64,000 nt of DNA from contig DASZOU010000029.1 in assembly GCA_035550655.1 (NCBI GenBank), positions 1 to 64,000 on the forward strand. Reading direction: 5' to 3'. The notes under the pieces were generated by a model. That model did no database searches. It was not told where the DNA came from and worked only from the letters and a program-made list of their open reading frames with translations. The position numbers were made by a program, and so were the translations under genes. This document shows, in pieces, positions 25,402-35,986 of this stretch (position 1 is the first letter of the stretch; each line of letters starts with the position of its first letter). Source of the stretch: DASZTV01 sp035550655. GTDB taxonomy: Bacteria > Actinomycetota > Actinomycetes > JAFAQI01.

Positions 25402-28400
25402 GCAGCCGCAGTCCGCGCGGAGTCGGGCGGAACCCCGCCGCCTGGAGCGCCGTGGCGAGGGGAGAGTCGAGGACGGCGCCGCCGTCGGCGCGCTCGAGGG
25501 CGAGCCGCCCGAGCACGCCGTCACGGACGGCAAGCGCGAGCGCGTCGACCGCCGGCTGGATCGTCGCCGGATCCTCGCTCCACGACAGGAGGGACTTGCC
25601 GCCGCGCTCGACGTACAGGCAGAGCTCGCCGTCCACCAGCACCACAACCGCGCCCGCTTTCCGCCCGGGACGGTGGCTCCCAGGATGATCCGGCCAGCGC
25701 AGCGCCGCGCCGTACGCGTTCGCCGGGTCGGTCGCCGCGAGGACGACCGCGTCCTGTGGCGGCAGCCCGCGCATCCGGTCGACGGCAGCCGGGATCGCGA
25801 ACTGCGCGCCGCCAAGACCGTCGACGAAGTAGCCGCGACGGCACCGTCCGGTTTCCTCGAACGCCTTCAGGACCGGGTACGCCGCGGCGAAGCCACCGCC
25901 GGCCCGCTCGGCGACGACGGCGCCTCTCGTCACGATGCCGTGCCGGTCGAGCAGCCCCTCGGCGAAGGCATGGGCGCGCTTGGTGGGATCGCTCTCCCGC
26001 GGCGGCAGCAGCGACCACCGACCAGCCGTGGCCGGTGGAGAGACGCGGACCGCTCTGCCCCGCACCGGACCGCGTCTTGCCACCGGGCGGGTCCGGATCG
26101 GTCCCGACAGCCGGCTTCGCAGCGGGGCCAGCGTGTCGTTCGTCGCGATGCCGGCCCAGACCAGGTCCCACAGCGCGGTGGTCAGCGTGCGGTCGTCGAG
26201 CTGCGTCAGTCGCGATGCGATGTCGCGGAAGAACAGGGCGCCGCCGTTTCGCAGCAGCTCCTCGACCTCGAGCGCTTCAGCGGTGCGCGCGTCGCCGTCG
26301 GGCGGTTGCAGCAGCAAGGGCGCCGCGTCGGGCAGCGCCAGTGCGAGCCAGCCGTCACCACCGGGGAGCGCGCCTTGCCCGGCCCACACGACCTCGCCAC
26401 TAGCGGTGAGCTCGTCGAGCAGCTCCGGCCGGTAGTCAGCCACCCGGCTCGGCAGCACGATCGACTCGAGGGCCGAAGCCGGTACGGCGACGCCGCCGAT
26501 CTGCTCGATCGCGCGCAGCAGCGCGCCGGTGCCGCGCGCCGAGTGCGCCCCCACGCCTTGCCAGGCCGGCAGGAACCGGGCGAACGCGGCCTGTGCGACC
26601 GGCTCGATCTCGCCGCGAAGCTTCGCCATCGACCTGCGCCGCAGCGACCGGAGCACGTCCGGGTCGCACCACTCGACGCCGGTGCCGCCGGGACGGAACT
26701 CGCCGCGGACGAGCCTGCCGGCGCCGTGCATCCGGGCCAGCTCCATGTCCACGACGGCCGTGCCGAGACCGAAGCGGGTGGCTGCCTGCGCCGTGACGAA
26801 CGGTCCACGCCGCCGCGCGAACCGGGACAGCAGGTCGGTCAGCGGCGCGGCGACCGGCTCGAGGAACGCGTGTGGCACGCCGACCGGTGGCGGGACGCCG
26901 AGTGCGTCGCGCACGCGCGCGCAGTCCTCGACGGCAATCCATCGCTGCTCGCCGGCGATCCGGACCCGCACCGCGCGTCGCTGCTCCTCGAGGTCGGCGA
27001 GCAGGCGCGGCGTCGCCCCGCGCAGCAACAGCTCGTCGGTGGTGAGGTCACCGATGACGCGCAGCGCGTCGGCGACCGCTTCCGCGTCGGTGAGCCGTCG
27101 TTCCGGGGTGAGCCAGGCAAGCTCCGCCTCCACCTCGGCCATGGCATCCGGGTCGAGCAGCTCGCGCAGCTCCGCGGTGCCGAGCAGCTCGGCGAGGAGG
27201 GTGGCGTCGAGGGCAAGCGCGGCGGCCCTGCGCTCGGCGAGCGGCTGGTCGCCTTCGTACATGAACGCGCCGACGTAGTCGAACAGCAGTGAACGGGCGT
27301 ACGGCGACGGCAGCTCCGTCTCGACATCGACGACCTGCACCGCGCGGCCGGCGATGTCGCGCATCAGCGCGACCAGGCCGGGCAGGTCGAACACGTCCTG
27401 CAGGCATTCGCGAACCGTCTCGAGCACGACCGGGAACTCGCCGTACTGCGAAGCGACGGAGAGCAGCTGAGCCGAGCGTTGTCGTTGCTGCCACAACGGC
27501 GTGCGCTTGCCGGGCGACCGCGTCGGCAGCAGCAGCGCCCGGGCCGCACACTCACGGAACCGCGAGGCGAACAGCGCGGAGCTGCCGACCTCGCGCATGA
27601 CGATTGCCTCGATGTCGTCGGGGTCCAGCACGGCGATGTCGGCGGGCGGCGGGTCGTCGGTCTCGGGCAGCCGGATGACGATGCCGTCGTCGGCGTGCAT
27701 GACCTGCACGTCCAGGCCGGTGCGTTCCCGCAGGACGCAGCCGAGCGCGAGGCCCCATGGCGCATGAACCCGCGCGCCGAACGGCGTGTGGATCACGACC
27801 CGCCAGTCGCCGAGCTCGTCGCGGAACCGCTCGACGACGATCGTGCGGTCGTCGGGGAGGTGTCCGGTCGAGGCGCGCTGCTCGTCGAGGTAGCGCAGCG
27901 TGTTGTCCGTCGCCCACTCGTCGAAGCCGATCTCGGCCAGCCGCTGCCGCGCGACCTCCGGCCCGACCCGGCCGAGGTCGCGGACGAACTCGCCGATGGC
28001 CCGCCCCAGCTCGACCGGCCGGCCGATCGAGTCGCCGTGCCAGAACGGCATCTTGCCCGGCTGTCCGGGCGCGGGGGAGACGATGACTCGGTCGTGGGTG
28101 ATGTCGTCGATGCGCCAGGTCGAGGACCCGAGGGTGAACACCTCGCCGACCCGCGACTCGTACACCATCTCCTCGTCGAGCTCGCCTACCCGGCTCGACG
28201 AGCCGGCGAGGTACACGCCGAACAGGCCGCGGTCCGGGATGGTGCCGCCGCTGGTCACCGCGAGCCGCTGCGAGCCGGGCCGTCCGGTCACGCGGTCGGT
28301 CACGCGGTCCCACACGACCCGCGGCCGCAGCTCGGCGAACTCGTCGCTGGGGTAGCGCCCGGCCAGCATGTCGAGGGTCGCGTGCAGCGCCGAGTCCGGC

Positions 28401-29758
28401 AGCGCGGCGTACGGCGCTGCACGTCGTACGACGGTGGCGATCTCGTCCACCGTCCAGTCGTCCATCGCGAGCATCGCGACGATCTGCTGCGCGAGCACGT
28501 CGAGCGGGTTCCGCGGCATCGCGAGTGCCTCGATCTGACCGCTCTGGATGCGCTCGGCAGTGACCGCGCTTGCGACCAGGTCGCCGCGATGCTTCGGGAA
28601 CATCACGCCGTCACTGCGCGCCCCGACGTGGTGACCGGCCCGGCCGATCCGTTGCAGCCCGCTCGCGACCGACGGTGGCGACTCCACCTGTACGACGAGG
28701 TCGACCGCTCCCATGTCGATGCCCAGCTCGAGGCTCGACGTCGCGACGACGCACGGCAGCTCGCCCCGCTTGAGCGCCTCCTCCGTGACGGCGCGCTGCT
28801 CGTGGCTGACGCTGCCGTGATGTGCGCGCGCGACGACGGTCGGCGTGCCGGCCCGGTCGGTGGCCAGCTCGTTGAGCTGGGTCGTCAGCCGCTCCGCGAG
28901 CCGCCGCGAGTTCGCGAAGACGATCGTCGATCGGTGCGAGTCGATCAGTCCGGCGATCCGGTCCTCGAGCAGCGGCCAGATGCTCGCGGTGTCGGTTCCG
29001 GGCTCGGTCATGTCCTCGACGGGTACGACGACCTCGACGGTGACCGTCTTCGCCGCGGGCGGCTGGACGACGGTGACCGGCCGGCCGCCCGCGAGGAACG
29101 CGGCGACTTCGTCGACCGGTCGCACGGTCGCTGACAGCCCGATCCGCTGTGCCGGCTGCTCGAGCCGGGCGTCGAGGCGCTCGAGGGTCAGCGCGAGATG
29201 CGCGCCGCGCTTGGTCCCGGCAAGGGCGTGGATCTCGTCGACGATCACGGTGTCGACGCCACCGAGTGACTCCCGCGCCTTGCTCGTCAGCAGCAGGTAC
29301 AGCGACTCGGGGGTGGTGATGAGGATGTCGGCGGAGCTCTTCTGGAAGGCCCGGCGGGCGTCGGGGGTGGTGTCACCGGTGCGCATGGCGATGCTCAGGT
29401 CGGCATCGGCCGGCAGCGTGGTGCCGATCCGCCGGGCGGCGTGCCGGATGCCGGCGAGCGGTGCCCGAAGGTTGCGCTCGACGTCGACGGCGAGTGCCTT
29501 CAGCGGACTGACGTAGACGACGCGACACCGCTGCCCGGGATCGGTGACGCGCTCGGAGGTGGTGAGCCGGTCGAGCGCGGAGAGGAACGCCGCGAGCGTC
29601 TTGCCGGACCCGGTCGGGGCGATGACGAGGGAGTGGGCGCCGGAGGCGATCGCGTCCCAGGCGCCGGCCTGGGCCGGCGTGGCCGCCTCGAACGAGGACC
29701 GGAACCACTCCCGCGTCGCCGGCCCGAACCGGTCCACGGGGTTGCTGGCCGTCCTCAC
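25394..29758 (-). CDS. lhr: Lhr-type ATP-dependent DNA helicase
   Basis: Superfamily 2 3'-5' DNA helicase involved in DNA repair. It has 1454 residues, the long bacterial Lhr form. Walker A APTGSGKT is at residues 47-54, the DEAH-class box is DEIHALAGTKRG, and SATVRP and VVATSSLELGIDMG plus QRIGRAGHHVGARSDG are later helicase motifs. The Lhr-core winged-helix region and a large C-terminal extension follow. GTG 29758 gives RTASNPVDRFGPATREWF. It is translationally coupled to nei2 by an 8-base overlap and divergent from the DUF3046 gene. Confidence 0.93.
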   Translation of the reverse strand: MRTASNPVDRFGPATREWFRSSFEAATPAQAGAWDAIASGAHSLVIAPTGSGKTLAAFLSALDRLTTSERVTDPGQRCRVVYVSPLKALAVDVERNLRAPLAGIRHAARRIGTTLPADADLSIAMRTGDTTPDARRAFQKSSADILITTPESLYLLLTSKARESLGGVDTVIVDEIHALAGTKRGAHLALTLERLDARLEQPAQRIGLSATVRPVDEVAAFLAGGRPVTVVQPPAAKTVTVEVVVPVEDMTEPGTDTASIWPLLEDRIAGLIDSHRSTIVFANSRRLAERLTTQLNELATDRAGTPTVVARAHHGSVSHEQRAVTEEALKRGELPCVVATSSLELGIDMGAVDLVVQVESPPSVASGLQRIGRAGHHVGARSDGVMFPKHRGDLVASAVTAERIQSGQIEALAMPRNPLDVLAQQIVAMLAMDDWTVDEIATVVRRAAPYAALPDSALHATLDMLAGRYPSDEFAELRPRVVWDRVTDRVTGRPGSQRLAVTSGGTIPDRGLFGVYLAGSSSRVGELDEEMVYESRVGEVFTLGSSTWRIDDITHDRVIVSPAPGQPGKMPFWHGDSIGRPVELGRAIGEFVRDLGRVGPEVARQRLAEIGFDEWATDNTLRYLDEQRASTGHLPDDRTIVVERFRDELGDWRVVIHTPFGARVHAPWGLALGCVLRERTGLDVQVMHADDGIVIRLPETDDPPPADIAVLDPDDIEAIVMREVGSSALFASRFRECAARALLLPTRSPGKRTPLWQQRQRSAQLLSVASQYGEFPVVLETVRECLQDVFDLPGLVALMRDIAGRAVQVVDVETELPSPYARSLLFDYVGAFMYEGDQPLAERRAAALALDATLLAELLGTAELRELLDPDAMAEVEAELAWLTPERRLTDAEAVADALRVIGDLTTDELLLRGATPRLLADLEEQRRAVRVRIAGEQRWIAVEDCARVRDALGVPPPVGVPHAFLEPVAAPLTDLLSRFARRRGPFVTAQAATRFGLGTAVVDMELARMHGAGRLVRGEFRPGGTGVEWCDPDVLRSLRRRSMAKLRGEIEPVAQAAFARFLPAWQGVGAHSARGTGALLRAIEQIGGVAVPASALESIVLPSRVADYRPELLDELTASGEVVWAGQGALPGGDGWLALALPDAAPLLLQPPDGDARTAEALEVEELLRNGGALFFRDIASRLTQLDDRTLTTALWDLVWAGIATNDTLAPLRSRLSGPIRTRPVARRGPVRGRAVRVSPPATAGRWSLLPPRESDPTKRAHAFAEGLLDRHGIVTRGAVVAERAGGGFAAAYPVLKAFEETGRCRRGYFVDGLGGAQFAIPAAVDRMRGLPPQDAVVLAATDPANAYGAALRWPDHPGSHRPGRKAGAVVVLVDGELCLYVERGGKSLLSWSEDPATIQPAVDALALAVRDGVLGRLALERADGGAVLDSPLATALQAAGFRPTPRGLRLRA

Positions 29759-29844
29759 CCCGTCATTGTTGTCTTCTACTGTGACATTCGAGAGAGGGCC
29801 GGCGTGGCCGGCACCGCCAACGGGTGGCGGGCGGGTCGACCGAC

Positions 29845-30042
29845 GTGCGCGTGACGGAGTTCTGGGAGCGGATGCGGGAGCAGTTCGGGCCTGCCTACGC
29901 CGACGCCGTCGCGCGCGACCAGGTGATCAGTGCGCTCGGTGGCCGCAGCGCCCACGAAGCGCTCGCGTCGGGCATCGACCCGAAGCAGGTCTGGCTCGCG
30001 GTCTGCGAGCACTTCGAGCTGCCGGTGAATATCCGCCACTGA
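29845..30042 (+). CDS. DUF3046 family protein
   Basis: Small actinobacterial protein of 65 residues and unknown function, usually just upstream of recA as here. The sequence FWERMREQFGPAYADAVARDQVISALGGRSAHEALASGIDPKQVW is typical of the family. The start is uncertain: GTG 29845 gives VRVTEFW, matching homologues, while GTG 29824 would add 7 residues. There is no membrane segment or catalytic motif. Confidence 0.85.
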   Translation: MRVTEFWERMREQFGPAYADAVARDQVISALGGRSAHEALASGIDPKQVWLAVCEHFELPVNIRH

Positions 30043-30057
30043 GAGTCGGCGTGTCGC

Positions 30058-30086
30058 TGGACTAATCGAACACGTGTTCGCATGAT
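30058..30086 (+). promoter_or_regulatory. SOS-regulated recA promoter (distal)
   Basis: TGGACT (30058-30063), a 17-base spacer and CATGAT (30081-30086) each match the sigma70 consensus at 4 of 6. The LexA box at 30066-30081 fills the spacer, so bound LexA would block RNA polymerase. Confidence 0.55.
30066..30081. promoter_or_regulatory. LexA/SOS box upstream of recA
   Basis: TCGAACACGTGTTCGC matches the actinobacterial SOS palindrome TCGAAC-N4-GTTCGA at 11 of the 12 specified bases. Confidence 0.9.
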
Positions 30087-30149
30087 GGAGGACATCGCGC
30101 GGTCGTCCACAGTTCGACCCGCTTCGGCGAAACCGTCGTAGCTGGTCCC

Positions 30150-30155
30150 TAACGT
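30150..30155 (+). promoter_or_regulatory. Proximal recA -10 (possible LexA-independent promoter)
   Basis: TAACGT is preceded by 8 bases and CCGTCGTAG. This weakly resembles the RecA-NDp layout of mycobacteria (TTGTCRGTG-N8-TANNNT; 5 of 9 upstream bases match). It would give a 5' UTR of about 28 bases with the AGGAG ribosome binding site at 30176-30180. Confidence 0.4.
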
Positions 30156-30189
30156 CGCCCGCAGTTGATCGGACCAGGAGAGGGCGGAC

Positions 30190-32381
<2,192 letters not shown>

Positions 32382-32385
<4 letters not shown>

Positions 32386-32873
32386 CCGACCCCGACGCGG
32401 ATCCGGAGTCGGTCGCACGCACCATCGCGTTGCGGCTGCTGGAACGCGGCCCGCGAACTCGCACCGAGTTGGCGACCGCGATGGCGCGCCGGGGGGTCCC
32501 GGAAGAAGCGGTCGAGCGGGTGCTCGACCGCTTCACCGAGGTCGGGCTGATCGACGACACCGCTTTCGCCCAGGCCTGGGTCGACTCCCGGCATCACGGC
32601 CGCGGGCTGGGTCGCCGCGCGCTGGCGGCCGAGCTGCGCCGACGCGGCGTCGATGACGACATCGCAGCGGAGGCGCTCGCCACCGTCACCACCGATGACG
32701 AGGTCGCGGCGGCGCAGGCACTCGTGCACCGCAGGCTGCGCTCGATGACCAACCTGCCCCGCGACGTCGCGATGCGCCGGCTCGTCGCCATGCTCGGGCG
32801 CAAGGGTTTCGGGGCCGGTCTGGCCTATCGGGTGGTCGCGGAGGCGTTCGCCGCCGATAGCCTCCCGGCATGA
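32382..32873 (+). CDS. recX: RecA regulatory protein RecX
   Basis: Binds RecA filaments and modulates RecA activity. The three-helix repeats are visible (TELATAMARRGVPEEAVERVLDRFTEVGLIDDTAFAQAWVDSRH; GLGRRALAAELRRRGV). Conserved family sequence (DPESVARTIALRLLERGPRTRTELA) begins before the first ATG/GTG/TTG, TTG 32430. The only upstream candidate is CTG 32382, which overlaps the recA TGA as CTGA. I therefore place the start there (163 residues); TTG 32430 (147 residues) is the alternative. Its 3' end overlaps the next gene by 4 bases. Confidence 0.85.
32858..32863 (+). promoter_or_regulatory. -10 element inside recX for the next gene (leaderless)
   Basis: TAGCCT ends 6 bases before the ATG at 32870. 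Confidence 0.45.
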
Positions 32874-33550
32874 GCGGACCCACGGGTGATGAGGTAGCCG
32901 CGGTCTACGCCGCGTGTGCGGACCGCATCGCGGGCATCGCGCCGTCGCTGGACGACGCGCAGCTCGCGACGCCGGTGCCGGCCACCCCGAAGTGGACGGT
33001 CATCGAGCTCCTCTGCCATCTGGTGGGCGGTCCGGCCGACGTCTGCGCCGGGAGGCTCGACGGCGTCGCCACGGATCCGTGGACCCAGGCTCAGGTCGAG
33101 GCCCGGCACGGACGCTCGGTCGCCGAGCTGCTGGAGGAGTGGTCCGGGCTGCGCGAGCAGATCGACGGGGTCTGCCGTTCCGGCATGGCCCCGGCGCTCG
33201 CCTTCGATGTCGCCACCCACGAGCAGGACCTGCGCGGCGCGCTCGACTTGGGCCGAATCCCCGATCCGGTCTCCCTGGACCTGGTGACCAGCGGGCTAGC
33301 GGCCGGAGCGGTCGGCCGGTCGCGCAAGGCGGAGCTGCCCAGCCTGCAGCTGCGGGACGGCGACGGCTGGTCCGTCGGCGACGGCGGCGGCGTGTCCCTC
33401 ACCGCGCCGAAGTTCGAGCTGTTCCGGCTGATGATGGGGCGGCGCAGCGGCCGGCAAGCCGCCGCGATGGACTGGAGCGGGGACCCGTCGCCGTACCTCG
33501 ACCTGCTCTGCCCGTTCGGGCCGCTGCGCGACAGCGACGTTCACGACTAG
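32870..33550 (+). CDS. Maleylpyruvate isomerase-family, DinB-like (mycothiol-dependent type) protein
   Basis: A 226-residue four-helix-bundle protein of the DinB-2/maleylpyruvate isomerase N-terminal family. Candidate metal ligands are in LLCHLVGGPADV (His) and FDVATHEQDLRGAL (His-Glu-x-Asp), as in metal-dependent mycothiol S-transferases. The reaction is unknown. The C-terminal part includes FELFRLMMGRRSGRQ, common in this family (SCP2-like region). ATG 32870 overlaps the recX stop as ATGA. Confidence 0.82.
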   Translation: MSGPTGDEVAAVYAACADRIAGIAPSLDDAQLATPVPATPKWTVIELLCHLVGGPADVCAGRLDGVATDPWTQAQVEARHGRSVAELLEEWSGLREQIDGVCRSGMAPALAFDVATHEQDLRGALDLGRIPDPVSLDLVTSGLAAGAVGRSRKAELPSLQLRDGDGWSVGDGGGVSLTAPKFELFRLMMGRRSGRQAAAMDWSGDPSPYLDLLCPFGPLRDSDVHD

Positions 33551-34326
33551 TGGCTGACGAGGCGGCGCTGCCGGTGCCGCGGCGCTGGCTCGTCGTCGAG
33601 GTCTGGCTGGTCTTCGCGCTCTCCCTCGGTGCGGCGGGAGTCCGTGCCGCGATCGCGTTGGTTGCCGACGTCGCCAGCGGCAGATCGCTCACCTCGCAGG
33701 TCGCGCTGCTCAACGGCAGCCGGGCGCCGGGGCGGCCGTGGCTGGACCTGTTCCTGCAGCTCGACTCGCTGGTCGTCGGCGTGATCCCGGTCCTGCTGGT
33801 GGCTCACTTCCTGGTTCGATCGGGCGAGCGGCTGCGCGATCTCGGCATGGACGGCGGTCGGGTCCGGCCGGATCTGTTGCGCGGTGCCGTGCTCGCCTCG
33901 GTCGTCGGCGGCGCCGGGCTGGGGCTCTACCTGGCCAGCCGGGCAGCGGGCCTCGACCTCACCGTCGTGCCGGAGTCACTGCCCCATGTGTGGTGGCGGA
34001 TCCCCGTGCTGGTGCTGTCCGCGCTGCAGAACGCGACGCTCGAGGAAGTGCTGGTCGCGGGTTACCTGTTGCACCGGCTCGACCAGCTGGGCTGGTCGAA
34101 GGACAAAGCGCTGGTCACCAGCGCGCTGCTTCGAGGCAGCTACCACCTCTACCAGGGTCTCGGCGGCTTCGCGGGCAACGCCGTCATGGGCCTGATCTTC
34201 GGCCGGCTCTACCAGCGGTGGGGTCGGGTGATGCCGCTGCTGATCGCCCACACGCTCATGGACACGGTGGCGTTCGTCGGGTACGCCGAGCTGGCGGGCC
34301 ACGTCTCCTGGATCCCGACGCCCTAG
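33550..34326 (+). CDS. CPBP family intramembrane glutamic endopeptidase-like protein
   Basis: Multi-pass membrane protein (258 residues, about 7-8 helices) of the CPBP/Abi family, related to Rce1. Motif 1 reads LEEVLVAGYLLHRL: the two glutamates are present, but the usual arginine (EExxxR) is Ala, as in a common actinobacterial subgroup. Motif 2 is YHLYQG and motif 3 LIAHTLMDTVAF; these give the family histidines. The GTG start shares its G with the upstream TAG. Catalysis is uncertain. Confidence 0.82.
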   Translation: MADEAALPVPRRWLVVEVWLVFALSLGAAGVRAAIALVADVASGRSLTSQVALLNGSRAPGRPWLDLFLQLDSLVVGVIPVLLVAHFLVRSGERLRDLGMDGGRVRPDLLRGAVLASVVGGAGLGLYLASRAAGLDLTVVPESLPHVWWRIPVLVLSALQNATLEEVLVAGYLLHRLDQLGWSKDKALVTSALLRGSYHLYQGLGGFAGNAVMGLIFGRLYQRWGRVMPLLIAHTLMDTVAFVGYAELAGHVSWIPTP

Positions 34327-34553
34327 CCCCAGGTCGTGGCGTGTGCGTCGAACGCATCCGGGAGCTGGACGCGCACGACGCAGACCACCGTTCGGTCGGA
34401 TCGGTCATCACGGCCCAGTGGGTGTCGCGGGTGACCTCCGCGGCGCCGAGACCGGCGAGCCGGGTCGAGCTCGCCGTCGCGGACCGTCGTGGCGAAGTCG
34501 AGGTGGACCCGGGGGACGTCGATGACGAGGCCGTGCAGGCGCGGGCGGCTCAC
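34323..34553 (-). CDS. Small hypothetical protein
   Basis: A 76-residue frame from GTG 34553 to TAG. The first 34 codons nearly all end in G or C, as real genes here do, and the segments LHGLVIDVPRVHLDFATTVRDGELDPA and VVCVVRVQLPDAFDAHATTW look protein-like, with an Arg/Gly-rich middle. It fills the gap between the CPBP gene (4-base convergent overlap) and the divergent miaB. I do not recognise a family. It could be a chance frame. Confidence 0.45.
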   Translation of the reverse strand: MSRPRLHGLVIDVPRVHLDFATTVRDGELDPARRSRRRGGHPRHPLGRDDRSDRTVVCVVRVQLPDAFDAHATTWG

Positions 34554-34576
34554 CCGCCCAGCCTGCCAAGCGCCCG

Positions 34577-34582
34577 TACCCT
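34577..34582 (+). promoter_or_regulatory. -10 element of leaderless miaB
   Basis: TACCCT ends 6 bases before the ATG at 34589. Confidence 0.55.
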
Positions 34583-34588
34583 CTTGAT

Positions 34589-35986
34589 ATGCCTGCGCGG
34601 ACCTACGAGGTGCGGACGTACGGCTGCCAGATGAACGTCCACGACTCCGAGCGCATCTGCGGTCTGCTCGAGACCGCCGGTTACGAACGCGCGGCCGACG
34701 GCGACACGGCAGACGTGGTCGTCTTCAACACCTGCGCGGTACGCGAGAACGCCGACAACCGGCTGTACGGGAACCTCGGGCACCTGGCGCCGGTCAAGGC
34801 GGCGAAGCCCGGCATGCAGATCGCGGTGGGCGGCTGTCTCGCGCAGAAGGACCGCGGCACGATCGTCGAACGGGCGCCGTGGGTGGATGTCGTGTTCGGC
34901 ACGCACAACGTGGGAGCGCTGCCCGCGCTGCTCGAGCGGGCGCGAATCGAGCAGGAGTCGCAGGTCGAGCTGCTCGAGGCCCTCGAGACCTTCCCGTCGA
35001 CACTGCCGACCCGGCGCGAGTCGGCGTACCGCGCATGGGTGTCGATCAGCGTCGGCTGCAACAACACCTGCACGTTCTGCATCGTGCCGTCGCTGCGCGG
35101 CAAGGAGCGCGACCGTCGGCCGGGGGACGTGCTGGCCGAGATCGAGGCACTCGTCGCGGACGGCGTCGTCGAGATCACCTTGCTCGGTCAGAACGTCAAC
35201 TCCTACGGCGTGGAGTTCGGCGACCGCGAAGCCTTCGGCAAGCTGCTGCGGGCGTGCGGCGGCATCGACGGGCTGGAACGCGTCCGCTTCACCTCGCCCC
35301 ACCCGCGTGACTTCACCGACGACGTCATCTCGGCGATGGCGGAGACGCCCAACGTGATGCCGAGCCTGCACATGCCGTTGCAGTCCGGTAGCGACCGGGT
35401 GCTCGCCGCCATGCGCCGGTCGTATCGGGCGGAGCGCTACCTCGGCATCATCGACCGGGTGCGCGCCGCCATCCCGCACGCCGCCATCACGACGGACATC
35501 ATCGTCGGTTTCCCCGGGGAGACCGAGGCGGACTTCCAAGCGACGCTCGATGTGGCGCGCGTGGCCCGGTTCGCGGGCGCGTTCACCTTCCAGTACTCCA
35601 TCCGTCCCGGTACGCCGGCGGCGACGATGGCCGACCAGATCCCGGCCGACCTGGTGGCCGAGCGCTACGAACGCCTCGTCGCGGTCGTCGAGGAAGTCGC
35701 GTGGTCGGAGAACCAGGCACTGGTGGGCAGCGAGGTCGAGGTTCTCGTCGCCGTCGGCGAAGGACGCAAGGACGCGGCGACGCAGCGGCTGTCGGGTCGG
35801 GCACGCGACAACCGGCTGGTCCATCTCGCCGCGTGTGACGCCAGGCCGGGCGACTTCGTGACGGCTGAGGTGACGTACGCCGCGCCGCACCATCTCGTCG
35901 CGGACCACGTGCTCTCGGTGCGACCCGGGCCGACGTCGCGCGAGGTGCCCGGCGTGATGCTCGGCATGCCGACGATCTCGCGTTAA
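34589..35986 (+). CDS. miaB: tRNA-2-methylthio-N6-isopentenyladenosine(37) methylthiotransferase
   Basis: Radical-SAM enzyme adding the methylthio group at tRNA A37 after MiaA. It has 465 residues: UPF0004 domain with cysteines in RTYGCQMNVHDSE, NTCAVRENAD and AVGGCLAQKD; radical SAM motif CNNTCTFC; TLLGQNVNSYG; and a C-terminal TRAM domain. YGCQMN and GCNNTCTFC are diagnostic for MiaB against RimO. miaA starts one base before its end (TAATG). Confidence 0.96.
   Translation: MPARTYEVRTYGCQMNVHDSERICGLLETAGYERAADGDTADVVVFNTCAVRENADNRLYGNLGHLAPVKAAKPGMQIAVGGCLAQKDRGTIVERAPWVDVVFGTHNVGALPALLERARIEQESQVELLEALETFPSTLPTRRESAYRAWVSISVGCNNTCTFCIVPSLRGKERDRRPGDVLAEIEALVADGVVEITLLGQNVNSYGVEFGDREAFGKLLRACGGIDGLERVRFTSPHPRDFTDDVISAMAETPNVMPSLHMPLQSGSDRVLAAMRRSYRAERYLGIIDRVRAAIPHAAITTDIIVGFPGETEADFQATLDVARVARFAGAFTFQYSIRPGTPAATMADQIPADLVAERYERLVAVVEEVAWSENQALVGSEVEVLVAVGEGRKDAATQRLSGRARDNRLVHLAACDARPGDFVTAEVTYAAPHHLVADHVLSVRPGPTSREVPGVMLGMPTISR

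Noticed and set aside
25385..27292. Long plus-strand frame opposite lhr (635 codons)
   Set aside because: It has the Arg-rich composition of a GC shadow and overlaps coding-quality Lhr on the minus strand.
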